Shown piece by piece: positions 32,166 to 40,163 of a DNA stretch of 55,817 nucleotides. A program made the translations under genes and the position numbers. This DNA comes from a candidate division TM6 bacterium GW2011_GWE2_41_16 (GTDB taxonomy: Bacteria > Babelota > Babeliae > Babelales > Babelaceae). Position 1 is the first letter of the stretch, and each line of letters begins with the position of its first letter. The stretch spans positions 1-55,817 of the forward strand of contig LCAT01000004.1 in NCBI GenBank assembly GCA_000996695.1. The letters run 5' to 3'. Under the pieces are notes generated by a model that saw only the letters and a list, made by a program, of their open reading frames with translations, did not search any database and had not been told where the DNA came from.

Positions 32166-33683
32166 ATGAAAAAAATAGTCATAAGCCACGATCCATGGCA
32201 GACCCGAACCGCAGTGCTTGAGTCTGACGGCCGGCTTCAAAACATGTACTACACGTCCCCAAAAGATGAAACGCTTGAGCGCTCATTCTTTAAAGGCGTG
32301 GTCATGAAAGTACTGCCGGGAATACAGACCGCTTTCGTCGATATAGACCAGGACAAAGCTGGATTTTTACACATCTCTGATGTTGACCGCTCTCTTGCTA
32401 TCAAACGCATGTCACGCTGTGACGGCTTTGAAGATGAGGATGTCGAAGAGGATGAAGAAGGCAAAGAAACTCTTCATTGCGAGCCCGACATCAACAAAAT
32501 TCTCAAAGAAGGCGAGCACATTTTAGTGCAGGTGAACAAGGAACCGGTTTACGAAAAGGGACCTAAGCTTACCACCTGTTTTACCATACCCGGACGTTTT
32601 TTAGTGCTCATGCCAAACGTACCGCGTATCGGAATTTCTAAAAAAATCGAAAATCCTGAAGAACGCACCCGTTTACGCGACCTTGTGCGATCACATCTCC
32701 CTGCATGCATGGGCGCAATCATTCGTACCACATCAGATGGCTGCGAAGAAAAAGACTTGGTTCGCGAAATCAAATATCTCTTGGGCACATGGGAAGAGAT
32801 CGAGAAAAATTATAAAGAAGCACTCCCTAAAAAGCTTATACACAAAGATATTGACCCGGTATTACAGATTATTCGCGACAACCTGGATGATAACATCGAA
32901 GCGGTCATCTGTGATAATGCCGAAGTACATGCGCGCATTCTCTCGTTTGTAAAAAAAACTGCATCAGATCTTACCTACAAAATTGTACTGCACAATGGCG
33001 AGGGGCACATATTCACCCAGTACCACATTGATGAACAAATAGAAAAAGCACTCAATAAAAAGGTTCATCTCAAGTCGGGCGGTTCGCTGATCATAGAGTC
33101 AACCGAGGCCATGACCGTCATCGACGTAAACACGGGTAGATACACCGGCTCAAAAAATCTTGAAGAAACGCTCTATAATACTAATCTTGAAGCAGCAGAA
33201 GAGGTGGTACGCCAATTACGACTCAGAAACATCGGAGGCATTATTGTCATCGATTTTATAGACATGGCAAGCCATACACATCGTCAAAATTTATTCAGAT
33301 CTCTTGAGCGATTCTTGCGCGAACGCGACAAATTTCAGTCGGTCGTGCTTCGCGTGTCCGAGTTTGGTTTGGTCCAAATGACCCGCAAACGCACGGGGCG
33401 CATGCTTACCCAGCAACTGCTCACCGACTGCCGCTGCTGCAGGGGCACGGGGTTTGAAAAAAATGTGCAAGAACAAACGTATTCATTCTTGCGTATGCTT
33501 CGCGATGGTTTGGCAGCGGGCCGTTACCGCGGAACCATTAATGCGCAAGTGCACAAGGACGTGTTCACCTATGTCATTGAGCATGAGTATGACGCATTAA
33601 TTGATCTCGAAAAAATGTACAAAGTAAAAATCGTACTTTCGGCACACGAAGATGCTGACGTATCGAGCTTTGCTTTGTCGTAA
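32166..33683 (+). CDS. rng: ribonuclease E/G family protein (RNase G-length)
   Basis: RNase E/G enzymes cut single-stranded RNA near monophosphorylated 5' ends and drive mRNA decay and rRNA maturation. The 505-residue length matches RNase G. The S1 domain runs from about residue 35 (GVVMKVLPGIQTAFVDIDQD). The catalytic core includes MTVIDVNTGRYTG and GGIIVIDFIDM with the two metal-binding Asp residues. The zinc-link CRCC and GTG follow. No long C-terminal degradosome scaffold is present. A short acidic insertion (EDEDVEEDEEGKE) interrupts the S1 domain. AAGGA lies 12 bases before ATG 32166. Confidence 0.93.
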   Translation: MKKIVISHDPWQTRTAVLESDGRLQNMYYTSPKDETLERSFFKGVVMKVLPGIQTAFVDIDQDKAGFLHISDVDRSLAIKRMSRCDGFEDEDVEEDEEGKETLHCEPDINKILKEGEHILVQVNKEPVYEKGPKLTTCFTIPGRFLVLMPNVPRIGISKKIENPEERTRLRDLVRSHLPACMGAIIRTTSDGCEEKDLVREIKYLLGTWEEIEKNYKEALPKKLIHKDIDPVLQIIRDNLDDNIEAVICDNAEVHARILSFVKKTASDLTYKIVLHNGEGHIFTQYHIDEQIEKALNKKVHLKSGGSLIIESTEAMTVIDVNTGRYTGSKNLEETLYNTNLEAAEEVVRQLRLRNIGGIIVIDFIDMASHTHRQNLFRSLERFLRERDKFQSVVLRVSEFGLVQMTRKRTGRMLTQQLLTDCRCCRGTGFEKNVQEQTYSFLRMLRDGLAAGRYRGTINAQVHKDVFTYVIEHEYDALIDLEKMYKVKIVLSAHEDADVSSFALS

Positions 33684-33712
33684 TATTTTTTGCAAAAATT
33701 ATTCACAGACCA

Positions 33713-33744
33713 AAAAGGCCTCGGATAAAACCGGGGCTTTTTTC
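33713..33744 (+). terminator. intrinsic terminator
   Basis: AAAAAGGCCTCGG pairs with CCGGGGCTTTTTT around ATAAAA. Almost the same sequence ends the next gene. Confidence 0.85.
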
Positions 33745-33853
33745 TTGTTTTTTAAACTTTTTTACCTCAACACTTGCTTTTCACCCCCCCCCTGATATAA
33801 TTAATAATAGTAATTATATTTTATTATTATTAAATGGTATCAAGGAGTTCTTT

Positions 33854-34810
33854 ATGAAGCAGTTACACCTTACGCTCTTACTCTCAGCGCTTACGGTAAC
33901 CTCGGTTGCTATAGGGATGGAACAAAAAAATCCATCTGCATTATCAACTGGCCAAAAATTTGGTACAAAACAGTCTGCGAATTTTGAATTAGCACAGCTC
34001 GCGCCAACTAATTCACTTGCCAATATGCCCGATGAAATTGTTCAAAATATCATCGGGCAGGGTATGCAAAGCCTTCCTGCAAAAAATGTCGAAAAATATC
34101 TCGTTCGACAATCACATATCAATAGGCAGTTTCGTAGAATAGCAACTGAAATTCTTGGCAATTTGCGAGAATTAAGCGATGGTGATCTCAAGAATCTTTC
34201 GTCATCGATTATATATGATTCAGGACCTATTTTATTTGTTGTTATAGACCTAATAGAAGGGCTTAATCAAGCTTCTTTTGCTCGAGAAATGTTGAGCTAC
34301 TTATTAATAACATTAGGATTGGATCCGAATGTAAGAAGAAACAGCGAATTGAGTGATGACACGCCAATTTTTTATTTAACTGATCCTGACGTAGTTACAA
34401 TGCTTCTTAAGGCAGGAGCAGATCCTAACAAATTAAATCATTGTAATCGCAATGCTCTGTTTAACGATCGGCTAAATAAGAATACGACTAAAATACTTCT
34501 CGCAGCAGGAGCAAATCCCCTACAAAGGGATAAAAACGGTTCGACTCCTCGCGGATATGCAAATAGAAATATTAGTGGTGGTATCGCGAAACGTAGTGAT
34601 GGAAGAAATATTATTATTCCACGCAAAACACTATTTCTCGACGGCAAAACAAACGATCTCCTTGTTGAAGCAGAACAAGCATGGCGTGGTGGTGAAAAAG
34701 CAAAACAAGAGTTTATTAACAATCTCAAAGCTGAAATAGCTGCAGAAGAACAAGCTGCAAGCCGAACAACGAGTACACCAACAACAACGACGACGACTCA
34801 GCCACAGTAA
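33854..34810 (+). CDS. secreted F-box-like and ankyrin-repeat protein
   Basis: This is a 318-residue protein with signal peptide (KQLHLTLLLSALTVTSVAIG, then Met22). Residues 55-97 look like an F-box: L-A-N-M-P-D-E-I-V-Q-N-I-I, a spacer, and a terminal R-Q-F-R-R-I-A helix, matching the L-P-x-E-[IL]-x-x-x-I ... F/W-R-x-[LI]-A pattern. Ankyrin units follow (about 150-240): DPDVVTMLLKAGADPNKLNH and NTTKILLAAGANPLQRD. F-box/ankyrin proteins act as substrate adaptors that plug into host SCF ubiquitin ligases, known from Legionella AnkB. The tail is Thr-rich. GGAG lies six bases before ATG 33854. The F-box call is a pattern match and could be wrong. Confidence 0.78.
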   Translation: MKQLHLTLLLSALTVTSVAIGMEQKNPSALSTGQKFGTKQSANFELAQLAPTNSLANMPDEIVQNIIGQGMQSLPAKNVEKYLVRQSHINRQFRRIATEILGNLRELSDGDLKNLSSSIIYDSGPILFVVIDLIEGLNQASFAREMLSYLLITLGLDPNVRRNSELSDDTPIFYLTDPDVVTMLLKAGADPNKLNHCNRNALFNDRLNKNTTKILLAAGANPLQRDKNGSTPRGYANRNISGGIAKRSDGRNIIIPRKTLFLDGKTNDLLVEAEQAWRGGEKAKQEFINNLKAEIAAEEQAASRTTSTPTTTTTTQPQ

Positions 34811-34828
34811 AAATGCTATGAATTTAAC

Positions 34829-34860
34829 AAAAAGGCCTCGGGTAAAACCGGGGCCTTTTT
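34829..34860 (+). terminator. intrinsic terminator (near copy of 33713-33744)
   Basis: AAAAAGGCCTCGGG and CCGGGGCCTTTTT form the stem around TAAAA. It can also serve the convergent Dps genes because both flanks are A/T runs. Confidence 0.85.
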
Positions 34861-34888
34861 GTGTATCAAAAGTTCAAAAAAAATATAA

Positions 34889-35446
34889 CTACTCGAGATG
34901 CGATTTCAAAAACCATGCCATTTTTTGATGCTCTTCAAGAAGTTTTGTTGCAAAATCAACGTTGTCTGTTTCTTTTTTATTCTCAAAAAAAGGTATCGCT
35001 TCTTTAAGACTATCCATAACCGAGGTATGATCAGCAAGCAGCTCACTAAGCATTTGCATATCTTTTGGATTAACTCCCGGCTGCTCTTTTATACCTTTTG
35101 ATTGATCGAGAAACTCGACGCATGTACCAATAGGAAAATCTCCGAGCATACGAACGCGTTCGGCAATACCATCAATCTGTTTTGCAAGTTGCTCATAATG
35201 ACTGTTCAACATGGCATGCAGTGATGCAAACTGTGGCCCACGAATATTCCAATGGTACTTAAGCGTTTTCACATACAACAAGAACGTTTCCGCAAGAATT
35301 TTGTTAAATTTTTCTGCTGATGTGGATTCTATCTGCTCATTCTGAACAATCGTATCCAGCTTTGGAGCCTTCACACCTACCTGTTGAGCGCAACAAAAAC
35401 TTACAGCTAGAAGCAGGCTGCTTGCTAAAAATAGTTTAAAGTTCAT
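34889..35446 (-). CDS. Dps/ferritin-like protein with a signal peptide
   Basis: This is a 185-residue Dps-family protein whose Dps domain (about residues 45-185) is very similar to the neighbouring 147-residue gene. Unusually, it starts with a signal peptide (NFKLFLASSLLLAVSFCCAQ), so it is likely exported. Ferroxidase-type residues are in place: HWN near residue 66, then SLHAMLNSHYEQLAKQIDGIAERVR with His, Asp and Glu at the expected spacing. Dps shells store iron and bind DNA; outside the cytoplasm it might hold iron or quench peroxide. GGGAG precedes ATG 35446. It follows the cytoplasmic copy by 26 bases. Confidence 0.87.
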   Translation of the reverse strand: MNFKLFLASSLLLAVSFCCAQQVGVKAPKLDTIVQNEQIESTSAEKFNKILAETFLLYVKTLKYHWNIRGPQFASLHAMLNSHYEQLAKQIDGIAERVRMLGDFPIGTCVEFLDQSKGIKEQPGVNPKDMQMLSELLADHTSVMDSLKEAIPFFENKKETDNVDFATKLLEEHQKMAWFLKSHLE

Positions 35447-35472
35447 CGATCTTATCTCCCTTTATTTTTTTA

Positions 35473-35916
35473 TTACTCAAGATGCGATTTCAAAAACCAT
35501 GCCATCTTTTCGTGATCTTGCAAAAGCTTGGTTGCAAAGTCCAGGTTTCCATAGTCCTTTTTGCTATCAAACAAATCAAGACCTTTTTGTATAGTAACCA
35601 TAAGCGCGGTATGGTCAGCAAGCAGATCTTTAAGCATCTGCATATCTTTAGGATGCACGCCTGGCTGCTCGGTAATGTTGTTTTTTGCAAGTTCTAAAAA
35701 TTCTTTACAAGTACCAATGGGAGCTTGATTCATCATGCGCACACGTTCGGCGATACCGTCAATATGTTCTGCAAGTGTATGATACTGGCCATCGAGCAAT
35801 GCATGCAGCGGCCCAAAGTTTGGGCCCACAATATTCCAGTGGTACTTAAGCGTTTTTACATACAGAATAAACGTTTCTGCCAAGATCTGGTTAAGTGCAT
35901 GAGCTTGGGTATGCAT
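35473..35916 (-). CDS. dps: Dps family DNA-protection/ferritin-like protein
   Basis: This 147-residue protein has the normal Dps length, no signal peptide and the conserved KYHWNIVGPNFGPLHALLDG followed by D-G-I-A-E-R-V-R, giving the intersubunit ferroxidase residues His, His, Asp and Glu. The end is EKMAWFLKSHLE. Dps forms 12-subunit shells that oxidise and store iron and protect DNA from peroxide. GGAG lies seven bases before ATG 35916. It is first in a two-gene unit with an exported paralogue, probably a tandem duplication after which one copy gained a signal peptide. Confidence 0.92.
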   Translation of the reverse strand: MHTQAHALNQILAETFILYVKTLKYHWNIVGPNFGPLHALLDGQYHTLAEHIDGIAERVRMMNQAPIGTCKEFLELAKNNITEQPGVHPKDMQMLKDLLADHTALMVTIQKGLDLFDSKKDYGNLDFATKLLQDHEKMAWFLKSHLE

Positions 35917-36190
35917 CGAGAACTCCTTTTTTTGTTAAAAAAATATGACCTTCTAACTAACATTCATCTTTCAATGTTTCAGCGCTCGGTTGATGCGTCA
36001 TAAAATAGTACGGCCTTTTAGAGGCGTACCAAGACCGCACTATTTTGTCTGGTATGGCTGGCACGTCGGCGAACAGGGGGCTTTATGTATTATGTCACCA
36101 GCCGTCGCATAAAGCTATGGCTGGCAGGCCGGGTCAAGCCTTACGGCCCAAACGAAACGTACTTACTTTCGTTATGGAGGGTGAAAGCCC
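35917..36190. repeat. mosaic repeat region with ACTATTTT palindrome
   Basis: There is no gene here. At 36002-36037 lies a 36-base run that recurs inverted and identical at 55614-55649. Other modules are TTTCAATGTTTCAG near 35971, TATTATGTCACCAG near 36088, GCCGTCGCATAAAGCTATGG (also 39857) and GCCCAAACGAAACG...CGTTATGGAG (also about 43747). GAGGGTGAAAGCCCTC near 36177 lies at the very end of pgi and may serve as its terminator. Confidence 0.65.
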
Positions 36191-37492
36191 TCAAAGTTTG
36201 CATTTGTAAAGCGTAATAGCTGGCTGATCAAAAGTACTAATCTCATAGAGCTTGCCAAGTAAGGCTGTTGTTACCATATGCTCGGTTATCAAAGACCCCA
36301 AAATGCGTGCCGTTACCGCGCCAAGAGCAATGATCGTATGCGGAATTTGAGCGTCAGTATACGCCGCTAAAACCGCATCAACAAACTTCATCTGACACTC
36401 GACAGCGCTTGCCTCTTTGCACATTTGATGTTCAAAGAATGTCGGTATTGAAGTGGTATGCGAGTGCGGTGCTGTTGAAACGCCCTTAATAAAGGTCGTC
36501 ATGTGATTTTGCGGGCCATCAAGGTACAGCTGGAAAATTGAGTGCAAGTCTTGAGTCATCACCGAAACGGTTGGATGAAAACCTACTCGATTACCTTTTT
36601 TATCTTTTTTGCCAAGACTCTCAGCGTACAATTGTTTAAAAAGATGGGCTGAGCTTGCAAGCGATGGCATCGACACAAAAAATGGTGCAATCGCATGCGT
36701 TTTACTTTGCTCAAACAACCACAGTGCATACTGAATAATCGGATTAGTTTCTGGAGCTTCATCAAAAATACGCGTTAAAGCACTTTGTGCGCCAAGCGCA
36801 ATAAGATTGATATTGATACCCATAAGCGCAAGAGGCAACAAACCAACAGCTGAAAACGTCGAAAAGCGCCCGCTCACTTGTTCGGGAACAAACAATAATC
36901 CAAACTTTTCTTTTGAAGCTACCTGTGAAAGAGATGAGCCCTTTTGAGTAACACAAACCACGCGCTCATTGATTTTTGTTGTATGTGTTTTAAAAAAATC
37001 GAGCAACACCGCTGCATTGATCAGGGTTTCTTGCGTGGTGCCCGATTTGCTTACCATGCACAAAATAGGCGAAAAAGCTTCAGCAGAAAGCGTCTTTGCA
37101 CGCGCAAGTTGCTCAACGATAGTGCCAAGTGATAAAGGATCAACCGTTTCACAAAAGTAGCATCGTGGATTTTGCAGATTATACTCGCCATACAATGCAT
37201 GCACAAAAGCTTTTGATCCCTGGCTTGATCCACCAATACCACACACGATAATATCGGTAGGCTTAAGGGCCAAAAGATCCTCAAGCACCCCTTTAATTTT
37301 TGATATTGCAGCTTCATCAGAAGTAAGGGCGGTAAAGCTCTCGGGCGAGGAGTATAAAAAATCTGACTGAGCAGCTTTGAGTTGCGCGATAGAGGGCAAC
37401 ATACTGTTTTGTATGATTTTTGCGTATCCATCAAGATCAAACTGAGGATTGATGGTATAAGCGGGAAGAGAAAGCGCGTTACACGTATTCAT
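36191..37492 (-). CDS. pgi: glucose-6-phosphate isomerase
   Basis: Pgi interconverts glucose-6-phosphate and fructose-6-phosphate. The 433-residue length fits the shorter bacterial type. The two SIS domains are visible: IIVCGIGGSSQGSKAF and MVSKSGTTQETL near residue 145 (the S-K-[ST]-G-T-T-x-E phosphate-binding motif), then QVSGRFSTFSAVGLLPLAL, the substrate-loop region. LYLDGPQNHM lies where the family has the L-x-x-E-G-x-x-x-K/H region. AAAGGA precedes ATG 37492. It stands alone between two repeat regions. Confidence 0.92.
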   Translation of the reverse strand: MNTCNALSLPAYTINPQFDLDGYAKIIQNSMLPSIAQLKAAQSDFLYSSPESFTALTSDEAAISKIKGVLEDLLALKPTDIIVCGIGGSSQGSKAFVHALYGEYNLQNPRCYFCETVDPLSLGTIVEQLARAKTLSAEAFSPILCMVSKSGTTQETLINAAVLLDFFKTHTTKINERVVCVTQKGSSLSQVASKEKFGLLFVPEQVSGRFSTFSAVGLLPLALMGININLIALGAQSALTRIFDEAPETNPIIQYALWLFEQSKTHAIAPFFVSMPSLASSAHLFKQLYAESLGKKDKKGNRVGFHPTVSVMTQDLHSIFQLYLDGPQNHMTTFIKGVSTAPHSHTTSIPTFFEHQMCKEASAVECQMKFVDAVLAAYTDAQIPHTIIALGAVTARILGSLITEHMVTTALLGKLYEISTFDQPAITLYKCKL

Positions 37493-37771
37493 AAGTTAAA
37501 ATCCTTTGCAATGGTGATCGCTTAAGTGACATATTAATCGCTTAGTGACCTCAATAATCAATTAGAAAAGATCAGCAAACAATATCAATCATTTTGCATA
37601 TGCATAGCTCGTGGGTTGCGCTACTGGCGCTTTTATGTTTCTTTTGATACAACTAAAAACAGGCAAAATTATCCGCGCAGCCGACACGTGTCGGCTACCA
37701 GGCCAAGGCCTGTGGGTAATCAAGCACCTAGTTTATATCATTACTCTGTCGAGACGAAAGGGTCAGTTCAC
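37493..37771. other. adk upstream region with two perfect palindromes
   Basis: There is no gene here. Two palindromes sit side by side: AGCCGACACGTGTCGGCT (37679-37696) and CAGGCC-AA-GGCCTG (37699-37712). GAAAGGG near 37757 is the likely ribosome-binding site of adk. An in-frame extension of adk to 37616 runs through both palindromes and is unlikely to be coding. Confidence 0.55.
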
Positions 37772-38557
37772 GTGAAAATGGATACATTAACCATACTCCT
37801 CATTGGTGCGGTGATTGTAAGCGCTGCATTTTTATTTCTAAAAACTCGCAAAAATTCTTCAAGCACACCACAAGCACAAGTGTACGTGCTTTTTGGAGGG
37901 CCAGGTTCGGGTAAGGGAACGGTCGCAGGAAGACTGGTAAACGAGTACAATTTTCATCATATTTCCACAGGCAACATGTTCCGCGATAATATCAAAAATC
38001 AAACAGAACTTGGCAAAAAAGTGAGCGAGCTTATCCAAGCTGGCGCATTGGTGCCTGATGAAATCACCCTTGCGATGGTCCAAGATGCACTTGTACAAGC
38101 ATTGAATAACAAAAAAACCGCAATCTTGCTTGATGGATTCCCACGCACCGCGCAGCAAACAAAAGCGTTGATCGACATGATCAAAAATGGTTCACTTAAG
38201 GGCGTAGAACTTAAAGTCATTTATATGCACGTGCCATCAGCCGACATGCTTCTTGATCGCTTAACCTCGCGCCTTACCTGTTCTAACCCAGCATGCCAAG
38301 CAACCTACTCAATCAAAACACTCACCGATGAAGAAAAAGCATCCATGAAGTGCCGCGCATGCGGCGGTGAACTCAAAAAACGCGCTGATGACGAAGTAGA
38401 ATCAATTAAAAAACGTATCGATACCTTCACAACAACAGAAAAAGATATCACCGATATTTTTGATGCTGATAAAATTGTTACCTACAAACTGGATGCAACA
38501 CAGTCAATTCCTCAGGTTTATGACGATTTTGTAGCACAAGTTGGACTCAAAAAGTAA
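37772..38557 (+). CDS. adk: adenylate kinase with N-terminal membrane anchor
   Basis: Adenylate kinase interconverts ATP+AMP and 2 ADP. The kinase part (about residues 33-261) is complete: GGPGSGKGT P-loop, STGNMFRDNI, LLDGFPRTAQQ with the AMP-site Arg, and a zinc-type LID with Cys in CSNPACQ and CRACGGEL. Before it lies a hydrophobic helix, MDTLTILLIGAVIVSAAFLFL, so the enzyme is likely membrane-anchored, which is not usual for Adk. I chose GTG 37772, which has GAAAGGG eight bases upstream; ATG 37778 is an alternative. With this N-out/C-in or reverse topology undecided, the enzyme could face either side of the membrane. Confidence 0.9.
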   Translation: MKMDTLTILLIGAVIVSAAFLFLKTRKNSSSTPQAQVYVLFGGPGSGKGTVAGRLVNEYNFHHISTGNMFRDNIKNQTELGKKVSELIQAGALVPDEITLAMVQDALVQALNNKKTAILLDGFPRTAQQTKALIDMIKNGSLKGVELKVIYMHVPSADMLLDRLTSRLTCSNPACQATYSIKTLTDEEKASMKCRACGGELKKRADDEVESIKKRIDTFTTTEKDITDIFDADKIVTYKLDATQSIPQVYDDFVAQVGLKK

Positions 38558-38572
38558 CCATAGGTTAGCGTA

Positions 38573-38968
38573 ATGAAAAGCTTACGAGTTCTTTTGATTG
38601 GTATGTGTATCTGGACGGCAAGTCTCGAGACAAAAATCATAACCATGTATGATTTTTTGCATAACAACACATTCGATCAAGCATGCTTGAATCGTGCAGT
38701 ACTTATTAAAATCTGGGCTCCAGGGTCTATTTTGAGCATGATGATACAACAATCGTTTGAAGAAGTTTCCATGGAATGTAACCAAACACCTGTTGTGTTT
38801 GTTGATTGCTCAGTAAACAATGATTATTGTTTTATAAAAGATCATTTCAGCATTAAAATGATACCTACAATCATCGCTCTCAAAAATGGTGTGGAAATTG
38901 CACGGCTCACGGGATATCAATCAAAAGAAAAAATCAAAGAGCTCGCTGAAACATTACTGCAACCGTAA
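38573..38968 (+). CDS. exported thioredoxin-fold protein without the CxxC site
   Basis: This 131-residue protein has a short signal-like N-terminus (SLRVLLIGMCIWTASL) and a thioredoxin fold: FDQACLNRAVLIKIWAPGS, VVFVDCSVNN, MIPTIIALKNGVEI with the cis-Pro, and a final helix. The active-site Trp-Cys-x-x-Cys is replaced by Trp-Ala-Pro-Gly-Ser, so it cannot do dithiol exchange. It lies 15 bases after adk and next to a thioredoxin that keeps CPPC, and the two are similar along their length. A chaperone-like or regulatory role is possible. Confidence 0.8.
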   Translation: MKSLRVLLIGMCIWTASLETKIITMYDFLHNNTFDQACLNRAVLIKIWAPGSILSMMIQQSFEEVSMECNQTPVVFVDCSVNNDYCFIKDHFSIKMIPTIIALKNGVEIARLTGYQSKEKIKELAETLLQP

Positions 38969-38972
38969 TATA

Positions 38973-39007
38973 CACAAGGGGTAAGTAAAATTACCCCTTG
39001 TTTTTTT
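38973..39007 (+). terminator. intrinsic terminator
   Basis: ACAAGGGGTAA pairs with TTACCCCTTGT around GTAAAA and is followed by T residues. Confidence 0.85.
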
Positions 39008-39038
39008 AACTAAAATATTAAAAAAAGGATTTGAAAAA

Positions 39039-39416
39039 ATGAAACGCATAATACTCGCACTTGTATGTATTTGTGCAAGTCTTAACGCACGTGTTTTAGA
39101 CCTAAGTGAATTTTTGTCACAAAAAAGCCTTTCCGTCGCTCTTGCAAACAAAACAGTTATTATCAAATGCTGGATGAACGGTTGCCCTCCTTGCATGAGA
39201 ATGCGTCCATTATTTGAAAAAGTTGCTGAAAAATATGCTGATGGCTCAATTGTTTTTATAGACTGCAACATTCAAGAAGATCGCGGCCTGATCAGTGAAA
39301 CATACCAAGTTTATTCGGTTCCCACTCTTCTGGTCTTTAAAAATAATGAGTTAATACATAGATCAACTGGATTTCAATCACAAAAAAATATCGAAAACCT
39401 TGTCAGATCATTGTAA
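39039..39416 (+). CDS. exported thioredoxin-like protein (CPPC active site)
   Basis: This is a 125-residue protein with a signal peptide (KRIILALVCICASLNA) and a thioredoxin domain carrying the active site CPPC (in KCWMNGCPPCMRMRP), SIVFIDCNIQ and the cis-Pro in SVPTLLVFKN. It is probably a periplasmic or exported oxidoreductase, a tandem paralogue of the CxxC-less protein just upstream. AAGGA lies about nine bases before ATG 39039. Confidence 0.85.
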   Translation: MKRIILALVCICASLNARVLDLSEFLSQKSLSVALANKTVIIKCWMNGCPPCMRMRPLFEKVAEKYADGSIVFIDCNIQEDRGLISETYQVYSVPTLLVFKNNELIHRSTGFQSQKNIENLVRSL

Positions 39417-39513
39417 TACATAAAAACCCAAGGACATTGAATAAAGCAATGCCCTCGGTTAAACTAAAAAACATCGTTCATAACACAAGTTTTTTATTAT
39501 GAAAGGCCTCAAA

Positions 39514-39723
39514 ATGGAAGAAAAACAGTTACTCGAACGCTTAGAGCGCATCGAAGATAAAATCGACAGCATTCTTGATGCAATGGAATCGCTCAGCGAA
39601 CTCTTCTCACAATTCGAAATTGAAGAAGAAGAAATGGAAGAAGACGAAGAAGAAGAAAAAGAAGAAGCCCCTAAAAAAGGCGGTTGCTCACCTCGCGGCG
39701 GTTGCTGCTCAGGTTGCCGTTAA
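39514..39723 (+). CDS. small acidic coiled-coil protein with Cys-rich tail
   Basis: This is a 69-residue protein. An N-terminal coiled coil (LLERLERIEDKIDSILDAME) is followed by a run of Glu/Asp and then a short tail with Gly and four or five Cys (GGCSPRGGCCSGCR). The tail could bind a metal or be a redox partner of the thioredoxins nearby. AAGG lies seven bases before ATG 39514, which is better than ATG 39499. The terminator that follows supports it as a real gene. Confidence 0.68.
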   Translation: MEEKQLLERLERIEDKIDSILDAMESLSELFSQFEIEEEEMEEDEEEEKEEAPKKGGCSPRGGCCSGCR

Positions 39724-39744
39724 TCTTCACGTCAACAAGATTTT

Positions 39745-39780
39745 AAAAGCCCAGGAGTTAATGCTCCTGGGCTTTTTTTA
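39745..39780 (+). terminator. strong intrinsic terminator
   Basis: AAAAGCCCAGGAG pairs with CTCCTGGGCTTTTTTT around TTAATG. Confidence 0.9.
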
Positions 39781-40110
39781 TGACCGGCATGTAGCCGTTG
39801 ACAGAGAGCCAATTTCTTAATGTCACCAGGTCCATCCGTTCCAGCCTACGTTAACCCGCCGTCGCATAAAGCTATGGCGGACACGAACTTTTCGGCGGAC
39901 AGGCGCATGAAGCTTTCAGCCCAAACACTTCAATGTTTCAGTGCTCGATATTATCTGGAGCCTATGGCCCATCAACCAGACACGACCCTGAGAAGTGTTT
40001 GGGTAGTACGTATTACTTGAGCATACTTATTTTCACCTGGTATGGCTGGCAAGCAAGGGTTTTTAGGTCATGGGTCCAGGGTGAATACCCTGGTTGAATA
40101 CTATGCACAA
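39781..40110. repeat. mosaic intergenic repeat region
   Basis: There is no gene. Modules shared with other gaps are TAATGTCACCAGGT near 39816, GCCGTCGCATAAAGCTATGG at about 39857, CTTCAATGTTTCAG near 39929, TTATCTGGAGCCTATGG near 39950 (also near 24439), CACCTGGTATGGCTGGCA near 40033 (also near 36048), and a CCAGGGTGAATACCCTGG hairpin near 40076. Confidence 0.6.
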
Positions 40111-40163
40111 ACAGAGTAGATTGTGCTGAACTATTTTTTTATCATACAAAAAGGAGTGGGAAT

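Noticed and set aside
34530-34560. GGTTCGACTCC resembling a tRNA T-loop
   Set aside because: It lies within the F-box/ankyrin coding frame and no acceptor, D or anticodon stem can be built around it.
39420-39475. Weak hairpin after the CPPC thioredoxin gene as a terminator
   Set aside because: The pairing is interrupted and there is no T-run, so I did not list it.
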